Positions 32,810 through 49,923 of a stretch of 64,000 nucleotides of DNA are shown here, in pieces; position 1 is the stretch's first letter; each line of letters opens with the position of its first letter. Made by a program: the position numbers and the translations under genes. The stretch spans positions 1,426,001 to 1,490,000 of the forward strand of contig NEEC01000009.1 of assembly GCA_002189035.1 (NCBI GenBank), in the 5' to 3' direction. Under the pieces are notes generated by a model, which saw only the letters and a list, made by a program, of their open reading frames with translations, was not told the DNA's origin and did not search any database. Source of the stretch: Utricularia gibba. Taxonomy: Eukaryota > Streptophyta > Magnoliopsida > Lamiales > Lentibulariaceae.

Positions 32810-34884
32810 TTCGCCCCCAGGGAGAACGTGAGTGCTGATCGAGCTCGCAACTCATATATGGCATGCCGGAGAGAGAATAAAACAATTAACAGAAGGCTTC
32901 ATATTTGAATTTCAAATTAAAATTATATTTGATAATATATATTTAAAATAATATTATATTCGATACCTAATTTTATAATAAATAAAAATTTTATAAATTA
33001 CATATATATTGAATAAAGAAATGCAAATTTATGTTGTGATTTATGTATTTAGGGAAATCATTTTTTTTTCCATTTTTTTTGATGTCATAACGGTTATATT
33101 CCATGTGGAAAATATTAGTGATTCCAAAAATAGAAACAAAAATTGGATGAATAAATTGAATAAAAAACTATATAATCTATTATTTAAATTTGAACTAGAT
33201 TTGAATTCTATAGTTTAAGTTGATGTGAAATCAAATCAATTTATGTTTTAATTATATTAATATGTAAATAAATACTAATTAGCATGATAAAAATATTCCA
33301 TTTTTAAAATAATTTTTATTGAATTAAATAAAACATAAAACATTAAATTTAAATTATTTTTCTTTTTTCACACTAGTGTGAAATTATTTCAATGGTATTT
33401 ATAAGAAAATAAAGATTGACTTTTTTCATACATTTTGTAATTGTTTAATAAAAAATCGGATCATGGAATTTGGATATGGTTTTAATTATATTTTTTTGAA
33501 TTAACAATATTTTAAAAAGTAATATCCTTATTTTATGCTGGGAATGATTGACAATAATTTTTGTATTAAATTAGACAAAAAAAAGTTGGCACAAGCGGAG
33601 GAGGGATTGGATGATGGGAACAGAAAGGGGAATAGATAGGGAGGAGGAAATCATGCTCCTTGCCCAGTTTCTATTCCTTTCATATGAATGAATGCTGAGG
33701 TTGACGCCGCCCCAAGAGATCAGATCAGATCAGATCAGATAGCTGGCTGGCTGCCTGGCTCTGTCATCTGCCCGGTGGTTTCTTCTTCTTTGAAAAATGG
33801 GCTGATTTCTGGTGTTGATTGGAGCCATCCTCCCTCCCTTGCTGTCCCTGGGGGCAGTCTTCCAGCAGCTGTTTACTCCTCGTCGACGCCATGTGAATAA
33901 TGTATGTATGTATGTATGGGGAGGAGGAGGGAGGAAGGAAGGAAGGAAATCAATCAACCCGTTACAGCAGGCAGGCACTTGTGACTCGGGTTTCACACAT
34001 GGGCCGGCCCATTACTCCATCACTGTACGGACGAAACGGCGGCGTTTGTGATGGGGCCCACGCATGTCGTCTACAAAGAAACCCTAGGGCTCGTGAATTA
34101 TGGGTGAATTATTTCGCACACGCGAACTTGCCATTGAAAAACATAAAGAGTTTAACACACAGGAAAACAGGAGTGTGCCTGGAATCGTGAGGAAAAGACG
34201 AAGAGGGTTTCTTTCTTGGTGTTGATTCATTCCATTCTTTCTTGGAAGTCAAGTTGATGAGAGTTATAGGTGTCGGAGGTCGATATCCAGAATCAGAAAA
34301 AATGATGAAGCTCAACTTCAAGAATCACAGATATTCCGGCATGAAGAAAGGGAACTGAACGCGACTCGCGCAATCAAAATGATCTAATCTCTCCCCCCAT
34401 TGTTTTAACTACCAGGAAGGAAGCTTCGAGAAGCTCTTCGTTTCTTTTTTTTACCGGTGTGGGTCGTGGGCATTCTTGTAATTTCACGTACGGTTGACTA
34501 GAGTCCATGAATTGAGGGGGAGTTGAGTGGAGGGGATGAGCAGAAATTCTGGATGGAAGGAAAGCGAGATGCTTCTTTGTTCATGGTTTGCAGATCCCTG
34601 TACGACATTTCAGTTACAGTCATAGAATCATCTCCGAATCTGGATATCTTTTTCTCCGATTAATTGGCATCCTCATTTCTCCATCCAAAATCGTCGTTTA
34701 AGCACGCCTATAAGAGTTGCTGCTGCTGGGTGGGTTCTACCTCTTTTTGAACATGTGATTCGTAATTAGTTGCGCGGTTGTTATTGGGTTTTGGTTCATA
34801 TCAAAATTTCCTACGGTTTTTTCTCATTACGTCTCCCCTGTTGCTGGCTTTTGTTTCTTGAGAACTGGAAATTGTCTTTGATTG
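32810..34884. other. Promoters of divergent NaKR-like and ECA genes; AT-rich block
   Basis: 32,880-33,580 is extremely AT-rich without coding potential. 33,717-33,740 is a (GATCA)n run and 33,900-33,916 an ATGT run. 34,400-34,880 looks like the ECA promoter and leader. The open frames at 33688-34190 are products of the simple sequence. Confidence 0.5.
33717..33740. repeat. (GATCA)n microsatellite
   Basis: About five perfect tandem copies of a 5-bp unit in the divergent NaKR/ECA spacer. Confidence 0.85.
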
Positions 34885-38890
<4,006 letters not shown>

Positions 38891-39077
38891 AGCCAAACCA
38901 TCTGTTTTTTTTCTTTTAGTAGGTGCCGTTGTTCTTGCTGCTGTTGATATCTTCCTTTACTTGGGGGAATGATTTTCATTTAAAAACGTGTTACAAGAAG
39001 CGGAAGACTGTTTGTTCATTTTGCATTGCAACGAAACAATTGCGTCTGATGACATCACGCCTTTTCCTTAAGGAGGA

Positions 39078-40036
<959 letters not shown>

Positions 40037-43000
40037 TCAGGCTGGAGGTGGATCTCCCATGGTGTCGTCATCAAACTCCTCATTAGTAGAAAATTCGGTG
40101 CCAGGGAACTGACCGGATTCATTTCCAGGGTAATTCCATGTCACTGGTGCTGGAAACGGTTTACTGCTGTAGTCATCATCTGGAGCATGAATGTGCTCGG
40201 TGCTGTGTTCGCCATTGTGATCATCGGCCTCAGACCTCTTGTCATCATCTGCGCATGATGCCTCAGCATTTAGATCAGAAACCAAATCAGGTCCTGACTG
40301 GCCTGTGTAAGCAACGGTGGCATCTCCAAGTTCCATGGGCTCATCATTAGCCTCTTTCTTTTGCCTTTTCCATTTCTTTGTTGAAGAGGTTCCATCGTCC
40401 TCAAAATCCTCCTCTTCTCTTTCCCTGTGCAAGTAAACCCACAGCTTCCGTTCTGAGTCAAACTGGACACAAGGATCACGCTCGTAATGTAAGCGATCCA
40501 ATGCTCCGCTGACTACTTGATTGACTTGTGTATCAGAAACATCGTCAACGATATACTGTGAATCTCTAATCAATGTACAGACATCTGCCCGAGTGCCGAT
40601 ACTTCCAGGAAGCCTTGAAGCGGCATCTCTCACCAGGCAAAGAATTGTAACATGTGGTGGCCTATCTGGTTTCAACATAAAATGATCTCGAGCCTTCGAT
40701 GTTGGCTTTCCACCACACCTCCTGAGAGGTGCAACAATTGATTTTTTGCCATCAATAGCCGTATAAGAGAAGGCCCTATCTGGTATTTGATATCTCAGCT
40801 CTTCTTCCTTGCGGAAGTATAACTTCACCTCTTCAGAGCTTGGATTGATAGTGCTCAAACTCTTCTGAGCTCTCAGGTCCTTGAACCTTTCTTTCTCATC
40901 CAAACTCACCTGCATTAAGGTGACGGGTGGAGAGGGAAGGCTTCCTATCTGCTTGAGAGTCTCTTGACTATTCTTCAGCCAGTTAGCGAATGCATCAACT
41001 AACTTGACAAGCATTTTGTGAGGAAGGCCCCAAGCATCAGGAGATGTCATCTCCTCAGTAGGTTCATGTTCAACTGAACAATTTGTAACTGGACCTATCC
41101 ATGACCAACACTTCTTGGACTTGTCATATGCCACAAGAGGCTTCCATCCCTTAGCTCCGAGAGGAGCGGTTCTGGATGAAAATATTTTTAGAACACCTCT
41201 GATTAAATCCTGGAGTGGTTCCTGAGTTTCTAGAATGCAAGGATCGCCAGGATTTGATCTAACACGCTCAATAATCTCCTGAACACTTAGAGAAGGAACA
41301 TTTTGATGAGCAAGCGGTGTGCTAACATCTGCATTTGGATCGAATATGACAGTGGTCCCTTCCTCCTTGCTAACTTGCTCCTCCCGGACCCCCTCTTCAG
41401 CATCATTCTTACTATGATGTTTTCCAGCATCTGAATCATCTGGAAGCATGGTGACCATTGCCATGCGAACTGCAGAAAGAAGATGCATAATGGAAAAGGA
41501 GAAATTACTTTGAACACTAGGCGTAATAAGAGGCAATGACTTTTTCAGTCGTTTGGATACGGTTTCAATGTCTTCCATTTCAACTTCCATATTAGGAGGC
41601 AATGAAATTCCATTCTCGTGTAAATCTAATTTGTCATTCAACTTGGTTTTGCCTCGCTTCTTTGTAGAACTTGCATTCTGAAACTGCAATTCATTAGATG
41701 CCTGAGGGCCCTCATCATTACCTTCTAGCTCTGGAAGGTCAAGATCACGCCTAAACTTTCTCTTCTTCAGCATGCTGTTACCTGCTAAAACCATTTCAGA
41801 TCTTTCTGCATAATATCCAGCTGCCACGCCAACCAACTGATTTCTCTTTCCCAACTTTAAGGGAGCTCCATTATCACTAGAAAAGGGCTGTGCCAAGAAA
41901 TAATCATCTGCAAGACTTTCATTCATCTGACTAGATTGAGGAAGATAAGAATCACCAGCAGGATCTTTACGCCTCTTTCCCTGGTTAATGGAATGTTTCT
42001 TAGATGGAATATGAAAACCATCAGCATCTGAAAAGCCATTTGATTCCATTGCATAAAACTGACGCTGCTCATCAGCACCATCTACATTTCCTAGTTTTGT
42101 GGATTGATATTCTTCCAATTCTTTTGTTGGTAACATAGCATAGTAACGAGAATCAAACATCTTTCCACTATTTTCGGGATCAATTCCCTCAGAATTTTGC
42201 CTCATTTTTCTTAACAAAGAGGGTGGCCTGTCAAAGTTGGAGTATTTCTCTCTCTTATATTTCTTCGTATTCTTAAGCATCCTCACATCAGAGCCCTGCT
42301 TCAGTTCCCGCCGACCACTAGGATATGCCCATTTAGTCTTCCCCATCAACGAGTTTTCATCTTCATACTCATCATGCTCTGAAGAATCTGATTCTGTGTC
42401 CTCATTTCTCAAAAACCTATCCATGCCTCCCTTGCCAATCCCCTCAGCAAACTCATTTCCATTCTCCCACTGCTTACTTTTTGAAGATTGTTTTTTTGAG
42501 TTGCTAGGAAAACTGGTTGGGATGTACTCCACATGTTTACGCAACCATGATGGATCTTCAGCACTTAACAGGGGTATCCTTCCCCTTGAGGACATATTCG
42601 ACTTCTCATCGTCAAAATGTTCCATGGTTCTCATTGCGGACGGCTTCACAGTTAACATCGTGATGTCAGACAGCTTATTGATTGTTTTGTTCCTACCCAG
42701 GACATTGGCCTTTCCTGATGTTGAGGATCCCATGAAACTATCCAGATCCTCGTCTGCTCTTGCCCTAAAGTTATGAAGATTGCGATCCCTTCTTGTGACT
42801 GCATGAAACACTGCTTCGGACTCTTCATTGTCTGCAGTCCTCTCATTCATCATCAATGCTGCAGAAGAACCATAACGATGGGATCTCATTGGAACTCCAA
42901 GTAACGCTGAAGGAAGACGATCTATCTCCTTCACTGGTGCAGTTTTCGAACTATACAACTTTGAATTTTTTTTAGAGTTACGTTTACCATGCTTAAAAGC

Positions 43001-43849
43001 ATCCTCATTGTTGACTTTCTGGCCACGATAAGATAATTCTACGTGGCAATTCATGTGGAAAGGAGACTGCGTGCCTGTCTCCTGTCCTAAATTTCGATCA
43101 TTCTTCCTGTTACCCCATAGACCGTCGCCTGTTTCAATTTTATCATAAGGCTCACTCACAAACGCTTCAGCACCCTCATTCTTCTGACTCTTCATTATGC
43201 TCCACAAGTGAAGTTTCTCCTCAATACTATGCTCACGGCAGTTCACCCAAGCTTCCCTCATCTGATATAAATTGTTCACCATGGTGTTGTGATACTTCCG
43301 CAGGTTATGATGATGCTGCCTCTTCTGGAAGAACATTAGGCCCTGCCTATACAGTGTAACTCTTGGATCACACATGCCTCCTTTCAGCATCTCAAACAAT
43401 TTGCTTATCGGGCTACCAAAATGCAAATTATCACCAGAAAAGAGCTGCTTCAGTGTCCGCACAAAATTCTCCTGATCCATGTCAGGCAAATACTTTGAGA
43501 GCTGAAGCCTATCCTCGTCAGTAAGAATGTCATTCCACACATCCAACGAGAGTACATCTGTCAACCCTGGAAGATAAAATAATTCATACGGAACGCTGCA
43601 TGTTTGGTCACCAATTTGGCAAAACTCCTCCCCACTCTCTCCTAATTCCAATGAATCAAAGTTATCATCCGATCCAGCCCCGGAGTCAGAGTCATCAAAA
43701 TCGTCATCATCAGATTCAAGAGCAGAGGCAAGATTCCTGCGCTGAACATCATCATCATATTCATTGGACACAATAGTATCCCTGCTATGTGGCGAATGGA
43801 GCTCCATATCAATCAAACCAGCTTTGGAACTATTCTTTTCAATCACCAT
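40037..43849 (-). CDS. NFRKB-like nuclear protein (INO80-associated family)
   Basis: This is a plant homologue of nuclear factor related to kappa-B-binding protein (At3g45830/At5g13950 type), a chromatin-remodelling INO80-complex subunit in animals. One uninterrupted frame encodes about 1,271 residues. The start MVIEKNSSKAG is chosen because plant homologues begin there; the frame extends 22 codons further up without a better start. Acidic N-terminus (LESDDDDFDDSDSG), then a DEUBAD-type helical domain at about 60-190 (YELFYLPGLTDVLSLDVW, KYLPDMDQENFVRTLKQLF, FEMLKGGMCDPRVTLYRQG). The middle is basic and low complexity with several NLS-like clusters; the C-terminal half holds a winged-helix-like region (HFMLKPDRPPHVTILCLVRD). 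A 5' UTR intron is likely, with a donor near 44240. Confidence 0.9.
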   Translation of the reverse strand: MVIEKNSSKAGLIDMELHSPHSRDTIVSNEYDDDVQRRNLASALESDDDDFDDSDSGAGSDDNFDSLELGESGEEFCQIGDQTCSVPYELFYLPGLTDVLSLDVWNDILTDEDRLQLSKYLPDMDQENFVRTLKQLFSGDNLHFGSPISKLFEMLKGGMCDPRVTLYRQGLMFFQKRQHHHNLRKYHNTMVNNLYQMREAWVNCREHSIEEKLHLWSIMKSQKNEGAEAFVSEPYDKIETGDGLWGNRKNDRNLGQETGTQSPFHMNCHVELSYRGQKVNNEDAFKHGKRNSKKNSKLYSSKTAPVKEIDRLPSALLGVPMRSHRYGSSAALMMNERTADNEESEAVFHAVTRRDRNLHNFRARADEDLDSFMGSSTSGKANVLGRNKTINKLSDITMLTVKPSAMRTMEHFDDEKSNMSSRGRIPLLSAEDPSWLRKHVEYIPTSFPSNSKKQSSKSKQWENGNEFAEGIGKGGMDRFLRNEDTESDSSEHDEYEDENSLMGKTKWAYPSGRRELKQGSDVRMLKNTKKYKREKYSNFDRPPSLLRKMRQNSEGIDPENSGKMFDSRYYAMLPTKELEEYQSTKLGNVDGADEQRQFYAMESNGFSDADGFHIPSKKHSINQGKRRKDPAGDSYLPQSSQMNESLADDYFLAQPFSSDNGAPLKLGKRNQLVGVAAGYYAERSEMVLAGNSMLKKRKFRRDLDLPELEGNDEGPQASNELQFQNASSTKKRGKTKLNDKLDLHENGISLPPNMEVEMEDIETVSKRLKKSLPLITPSVQSNFSFSIMHLLSAVRMAMVTMLPDDSDAGKHHSKNDAEEGVREEQVSKEEGTTVIFDPNADVSTPLAHQNVPSLSVQEIIERVRSNPGDPCILETQEPLQDLIRGVLKIFSSRTAPLGAKGWKPLVAYDKSKKCWSWIGPVTNCSVEHEPTEEMTSPDAWGLPHKMLVKLVDAFANWLKNSQETLKQIGSLPSPPVTLMQVSLDEKERFKDLRAQKSLSTINPSSEEVKLYFRKEEELRYQIPDRAFSYTAIDGKKSIVAPLRRCGGKPTSKARDHFMLKPDRPPHVTILCLVRDAASRLPGSIGTRADVCTLIRDSQYIVDDVSDTQVNQVVSGALDRLHYERDPCVQFDSERKLWVYLHREREEEDFEDDGTSSTKKWKRQKKEANDEPMELGDATVAYTGQSGPDLVSDLNAEASCADDDKRSEADDHNGEHSTEHIHAPDDDYSSKPFPAPVTWNYPGNESGQFPGTEFSTNEEFDDDTMGDPPPA

Positions 43850-45930
43850 CGGACCACACGAAGACCATGAACGGCCCCCACATACAAAATCACAGGTTCT
43901 CACAGCACACAGCAACAGCCCGACCTCGATTTCAAACCCTAATAAAAGAACGACATTAGCATATAATAGCCAGATAAACGAACAAGAATCTTAATTCACA
44001 CAACAAAAAAACCAACTTGTCAGCAATTCAAAGTAATAACAAGAAACAAAAAAAACCCTCCCGATACATAACCCCATTAGCATTTCCACAAATTGTTACA
44101 ATACCACATATAAAACGCATATCCAGATGCAAATTTCCACAAGAGAAAACAAACAACGTCAATAAACATTTTTTTTCCAAAGAAGCCGCAGAGTCTCCGT
44201 CAAAGAAGAAGAAGAGCGAGACGAACTGGATACGAAACCGCACCTGAAATTCTTCCTCAGCGATATCCGGCCGAAGCGTGACAACTCTCTGAAACGGGAA
44301 ATTTCGGCAGGCGATCAGGAGAATTTGTCCAGGCGGGGAAACCCTAGGATGTGGATATACAGGGGAGTAAGCGGAGTTATATTGTGTGCGAAGGGAAGGT
44401 GTAATTGTACGTGAGAGAGAGAGATGTGTGTGTGTGAGAAAGTGTGTGCGCGCGCTTGGGAAGGAGTTGGATGAAAGAAGAAGACGACGAACGTGAGTCG
44501 TCCGATTAGACACTTGTCCTCAAAGGGTAGATTTAAGAAATGACGGATGTACCCTTCTTGCTATCGTACTGCTACCCCCGTGTGCGTGGACTCGTAACAG
44601 AACAATTTCTCGTTTTCTTTTCCCAATTCCTTTTCCCCGGGAACTTTAAATTCTATTTTATCGAAAATGATAAACTAAAAATTTGAATTGGAAAATTAAT
44701 TATTTCATGATTGGGCCTCACTAGTCCTCTTAGTTTCCCATTTTGGGCCTCGTGGCCCAATGGGCCCCATCTAACGACCCTTAATTCAAGGCACCGACCC
44801 TTTAAAAAACTTGCACAAGGATCCGATCCGACCCGATAGCAAGAAGGGGACGTGTAGGGATCTGCTGCTGATTTGTCTTCTCGCACCAGCGTCTGTCTCC
44901 CCCATTGCTTTCAAATTTCAAAGCTTCTTCTGTGGTTCCCCTTCGATCGTAGATCGCTGCTCCAATCTGGATCCTTCTCGAGCCGGTTCATTTCTCTTTC
45001 GCAAATTGTTGCTGTTGATTGGTTTTCGATGAAATACGATTTTAGTCATGGCAATTCGATTGGTTTGATGTAATTAAATTTATTGGATTTGAAGCTTTAC
45101 CCCTGTAGGAGTAATCATGGTTTATGGCCCATACTCTTTTAGGTTTGTTTAGTTTCATTAGCACATTATGCCTTTCGGAAACTCAGAATGAAAAGTAAGA
45201 TATTTGCGCACATGAATGATGGTCTAGAATCTATTATAATCATTTTTTTATCACAATATTTATTCACTGTTAGGTACTATTCACTTCTTTCCATTTATTT
45301 TGCTACATATATGCAGAGGAGGAGGAAGCAATTCGGTGTATTCAGTTGGTTCATTGTTTTTCGGTGGTCGGCAGTTACTGTGTGTATCTTCTTATAAGGG
45401 CCCTGCCTGTTCTGATATTCACCAGATATTAATATTCTCTGGAACCATTCATACAGGGCCTGCTTTGGAACCACAAAATATTGTCATGCGGAAGTTTGAA
45501 ATGATATATTTTCCATACAATTCTGGACAGTGACTGTAGTAAGACAAATTTGTTTTGTGCTCCGTATATCTCATGAAGTATTTGTTTATGGGTCAGCAAT
45601 GCAGCAATTCTGATTAGTAGAAGCATAGCCACCTGTATGAAATTGAATGTCAAGATGAGAGCTTTACGAAAGGATGAAATTGTATCTGCTAATACAAGTT
45701 ATTACCATCTATGGGTCCTCTTCTATTCGGCTATTTATGTACTCTACTTCATGATGAAAATTCTTTTTTATCAGTTTTAGGTCGTTGCTTGACGCGTGTA
45801 ATCATTTTCTTTGACAACCGAACTCCATGTTCATGCGTAAATTAGTAAAAGCATAGCCACTTGTATGCTACTGTGGTTGGTGTCCATGCGTTGGTATCTT
45901 GGTTGTCGTTCAATCAACTTCTAATTCAAT
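43850..45930. promoter_or_regulatory. Divergent promoter region of NFRKB-like and 106-aa genes
   Basis: NFRKB leader sequence with a likely intron covers 43,850-44,500. A site II cluster lies at 44711-44769: TTGGGCCT twice, TGGCCCAA and TGGGCCCC, between the two transcription units. 44,411-44,456 is a GA/GT/GC simple repeat. 45,000-45,930 is probably a 5' UTR intron of the 106-aa gene. A roughly 27-bp phrase containing agcatagccac is repeated near 45613 and 45841. Confidence 0.5.
44411..44456. repeat. Mixed dinucleotide repeat (GA)n(TG)n...(GC)n
   Basis: Consecutive short GA, TG and GC runs in the NFRKB-like leader/promoter. Confidence 0.8.
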
Positions 45931-46601
45931 ATGACTTCCAAGGAACAGGGTTCACCAAACCACACATGTAGTAGTCTACAACGTTCAGGGAGTGTACTGC
46001 CCTCACCTACACATCATACATCTAATAAGGTTGCTCCTCTTCCTGTAAAGTGTAATAATAAAACTGTTCGAAATTCTAATGTAAGATTTCTGATAATTTC
46101 TACTTCACCATTATCAAGCATCTGCTTTTGGATTGTGCTCCGCTGTCCATTTTTTGTCTTCATTGTAGTTCATCATTGTTCTCCGTTATTCTATGATAGT
46201 TTTGCCAATTTTCAATTCATAGAAGTATGAATTGCATTCTCTTCTGGACATATGATGAACAATATATTTATTCTAGAAGGGTGTGCCATAGGCCATTTTC
46301 TGATAACAGCTTGTATTCTGATTATTCAGTTTGTGTATGTATATGTAGTTTTCTATGCAGTTTTTGACCAGTGCCAGGGTCCCTCCACTAGAAACCGTCG
46401 CTGGCAAATTTGCTGCACTCCAATCTTCATCACCACGGTGTGCCATTCTTTTCTTATGCATCTCGTGTTGCTGTTTCTCTATCTTAATATCTCCTTTGTT
46501 TATGCAGGGGAACTGGTTCATCTACTTATCAACCCTCTTCAACAACCACTCATATCAATGGACCCCAGACAACAAAACGGGTGCACATGATGGGAATGTG
46601 A
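45931..46601 (+). CDS. Small conserved-looking protein of unknown function (106 aa)
   Basis: I do not recognise this gene. Three exons fit cleanly: 45931-46080, 46361-46437 and 46508-46601, totalling 321 nt. The protein starts MTSKEQGSPNHTCSS, is rich in Ser, Thr and Pro throughout, has the compact phrase ARVPPLETVAGKFAALQSSS at the second junction, and ends KRVHMMGM. It has no membrane segment, no signal peptide and no enzymatic motif, and looks disordered. Splice sites are canonical, and the phase-matched exons are the main support for a real gene. A shared promoter with the NFRKB-like gene suggests broad expression. The start could lie further upstream if another exon exists. Confidence 0.6.
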
Positions 46602-49061
46602 CAACAGCATTTCAGGAATAGTTGATTTGGTTGGTAAAAAACAGAAGCTGCACTGCAAATCTACATTCTACAGCGATTAAGTGGTTTTGGGTGGGTTCTC
46701 ATTTCACCATTATAAAGAACATCTACACCATCACTGCTCTGTTGTTGGGTCCAGGGAACGGCCCCGCCACCATCCCCAATCTTACGTAAGAAAGAGGGAA
46801 GGCAGAGGGCGGTGATCACGTAAGAGCAGGCCCGCCATAACCGCAGTGGAAGGCAGCAGAAGGGAGGACGATGATTCCTTGCTTGAGAAGAGAGGAAGGG
46901 GTAAAGAAAAGCAGGAGAAGCAGATGATGGCAAGGTCAGGAGTGGGGTCCACATGCTGCCGGCCGCGATGGAGACACCCGGAGCTGCCTCCATCCTTCAT
47001 CTTCCACTCAAACAATCATTTTCTCACCCAACGGTTCGATTTGGAGCCACGTGGTATTCCGTCAGACAACGTGGGCCCTGCCATCCACCCACGGCTCATT
47101 CTCAATCTCCCCTCAATCTCGCCCGCTTCCTACGCATAATTACGTCATTAATGAAAATAACCCAACAAACAAAAAAAAAAAAGAAATACGTCCCTCTCCC
47201 TCGATTTATCAGAAATTGACGTTTGTAATAAATTTTTTAAAATAAAATAATAATTTCAGCCATCACAAATTAAATCCCATGTCTCCTGCACATGAAATTA
47301 TATCCCATAATAAAATATTGGGGATGCTACAAAACCCTAATTATGGGGTTTTATAGTTATGGTCCAATTAAGCACAACTTGGGCCTCTTGATTATTTCAT
47401 TTGATAATTAGAATCCTCCAATCTGCCCCAAATAATAATAATAAGTAAACTCCCCAATCATAATGATGGCAACCAAATATCATAAAGAATTTAGATATCA
47501 ATGCACACATACATGTTGATTGGATCATTACTATGCCACTCATTATTATTAAACAGAGGATTTGTTTGGTAGTCTCTCTTATATCCTTTTAATAAAGTTT
47601 TTAATATAGGTTAAAAAATCAAAGTTAGACTAAAAAAAATAGAAAGATGATGTGGTTTCATTTAAAAATAATATTTATTTTCAATTTAATACTCATATTT
47701 TAAAAATCACATTTTAACAACTATAACCATCCATTGTTCTTGATGATTTTCCATCACTCAACCATGAATATTATCGTGTATACTATTAACAGCGTATTTA
47801 ATAGTATAGTATATAATATTTATATCTATCTTTACAGATACTGTGTTGTTTGATTAAATATTATATATAAGTATATATTGTATACATATATTATTTATAT
47901 ATTTATTTTTTATAGATATTAAATACATAATTTATTGTATATCTTACAATTGATTATATACATACCCAATTACTTTATACTTAAACATATTAATACATTA
48001 TTATCAAAGAATCTTTACTATTTATGTTAGTCTTATAAATTAATTTATTATTATTTTAATATTACTAACTGTATGGCAAAATTATCAAAATTATTCAATA
48101 GAAATGTAATAACCAACCACGGAATGATGTTATTAAAATAGTTATATTTATAATATAAAGTGAATGTGACTCATTTTATGACGTCAGCTAATCATCGAAG
48201 GGTGTGGTGTGTGTGAGTGGGAAATGGGCACGCAAGACGCTGTGTGCTCCCCAGCGCCGGGTTGCTTTATTGCTTTAGACCCTTCCCCGGAGCTTCGAAT
48301 AATTTTGACTGGTCAATCAATTTGACCGGCTATGATGGTGTCTCCAATAGGGGCCCCACACAATTATTTACAGTCCCATTTTTTACATCACAGTGTTTTT
48401 TTTTCCTTCCATTTTTTACTGTGGGTAAATTTGAAAATTCATGGGATAAATTAGAGAGAAGAAGCCATCGAGTCCTCGGGAGGGACCGACGCGTCCCCCA
48501 TCCCTAAATCACGTATAATTAATTTATTTTCGACCTGAAAATGGGAAGAGAAAACATATACTAAAAAATGATGGTTGGCCGGTGCAACCGTTAAACTGGT
48601 TGATCCGAGATCCGACAAGAATCCGGTATTTACCCGTTTTTGGAACTGGGTAAAATGAAAATAATAAAAAAGAAAAGACAAGCACTGTGTGGGGCCCGAG
48701 TAGAGTTTAAATAATGGGTGGGGGCACGCAGCTGGGACCCACAACAGTAGGGCAGAAATAAAAAACAAGATTCCTTCCTGTCTGAGATTTGCTTTTTTCT
48801 TTTTCTTTTTCATTTCTCTATATTACTGCATCCTCCTCCAATCGTACGTACAATCGCAGATTCGCATTACAAATGCCTCTTCTTCTTCTTCCTCCTCCTC
48901 TCCTCCGCCGGTTTCCTTCTGTTCTTACCCACTGAGCACTGAGATACGGCACGCGCCTTCCTGGGGATAAGGTTCTTTCGTTTTACCTGCTGTGGTTGAA
49001 TGCTAATGGTGTTTTGGTGATTCATTCTGGGGAAGAGGATTTGGCTTCGGTTGTGCATGGG
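46602..49061. other. Long intergenic region before the Dof gene
   Basis: 47,150-48,180 is AT-rich, low complexity and non-coding. 46,640-47,140 is GC-richer but its open frames on both strands look random. 48,200-49,061 should hold the Dof promoter and leader, including a CTT-rich stretch at 48,872-48,900 with a 20-codon upstream frame. Confidence 0.5.
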
Positions 49062-49923
49062 ATGATGGATTATTTGTGTTCTCATCAGGTTGGGACTTGA
49101 TAATCTTTCTCAAGGGGGTGTTGAAGGGATCTAAGGATGGGTTTTTTCTGTGTTTTCAACAGGAAACGCTGGAAAGCATACTGGCTTCTTCTTCCTCAGG
49201 AACCGCGAAAGCTCCCTCGGTTGCGCACCAGCAAGAGAAGAAGCCGAGGCCTGCGGATCAGCACGCCCTAAAATGCCCACGATGTGACTCCACCAACACC
49301 AAGTTCTGTTACTACAACAACTACAGCCTGTCTCAGCCGCGCTACTTCTGCAAGTCATGCAGACGCTACTGGACTAAAGGTGGCACCCTCCGCAACGTCC
49401 CCGTCGGCGGCGGATGCCGCAAAAACAAACGCATCTCCGCTTCCAATAATGCCTCTTCCAGGAGAACCGCCGTCGCCCAGCAAGAAGCAGCAAACACTGG
49501 TGCCCGGGGGTGACGTATGATCAAAACGACGTCGCACTCGCAATTGCTAGATTTCAAAAGCAGCAGCAGCAGCATTCATCTTTCCGAAGCTATGATGATC
49601 TCGGGTTCTGGGGAAACCCGACCCTGAACTCAAACCCGACCCCGAACCTGAGGTTTGGTGATTCTCTTGGGATTGTGGTGGATCCGCAGCAGCAGGATCA
49701 AATGATGCTTTATGGGGAAATGGGGTTTCGGAACCAGGATCTCGGGATCGTCCCATATGAGGGATACGCCAACGCCTCCGACGTGAAACAGAAAATCTGT
49801 AAAGAGAATGGTGACGGGAGTAGGGTTTTGTGGGGGTTCCCGTTCGGCGGAAATGGCGGCGCTGACTTCGGGATCGGCGGGTGTTCCACGTGGCATGGGC
49901 TCGTAAACAGCCCTCTCATGTAA
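49062..49923 (+). CDS. Dof zinc-finger transcription factor, one frame break
   Basis: This is a plant-specific DNA-binding factor recognising AAAG. The single Dof finger is intact: [20 protein letters not shown] to [20 protein letters not shown], with all four zinc cysteines. Exon 2 starts at 49163; a fitting exon 1 is 49062-49088 (MMDYLCSHQ) joined by a 74-bp intron, but that start is uncertain. After the finger the frame changes at 49506-49510: ggggg needs a sixth G to continue NTGARG into [15 protein letters not shown]. The C-terminal part contains [11 protein letters not shown] and ends HGLVNSPLM, like the DOF2.1/DOF5.3 (TMO6) group. With the added base the protein is about 262 residues. 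Confidence 0.88.

Noticed and set aside
33688-34190. Overlapping open frames between NaKR-like and ECA genes
   Set aside because: They are built on GATCA, ATGT and GGA simple repeats with no protein similarity.
44028-44513. Minus-strand 161-residue frame upstream of the NFRKB-like gene
   Set aside because: It lies across the leader, a likely 5' UTR intron and a GA/TG repeat, and resembles no protein.
46661-47245. Several open frames on both strands after the 106-aa gene
   Set aside because: Overlapping frames on both strands with no conserved pattern; consistent with GC-richer non-coding sequence.
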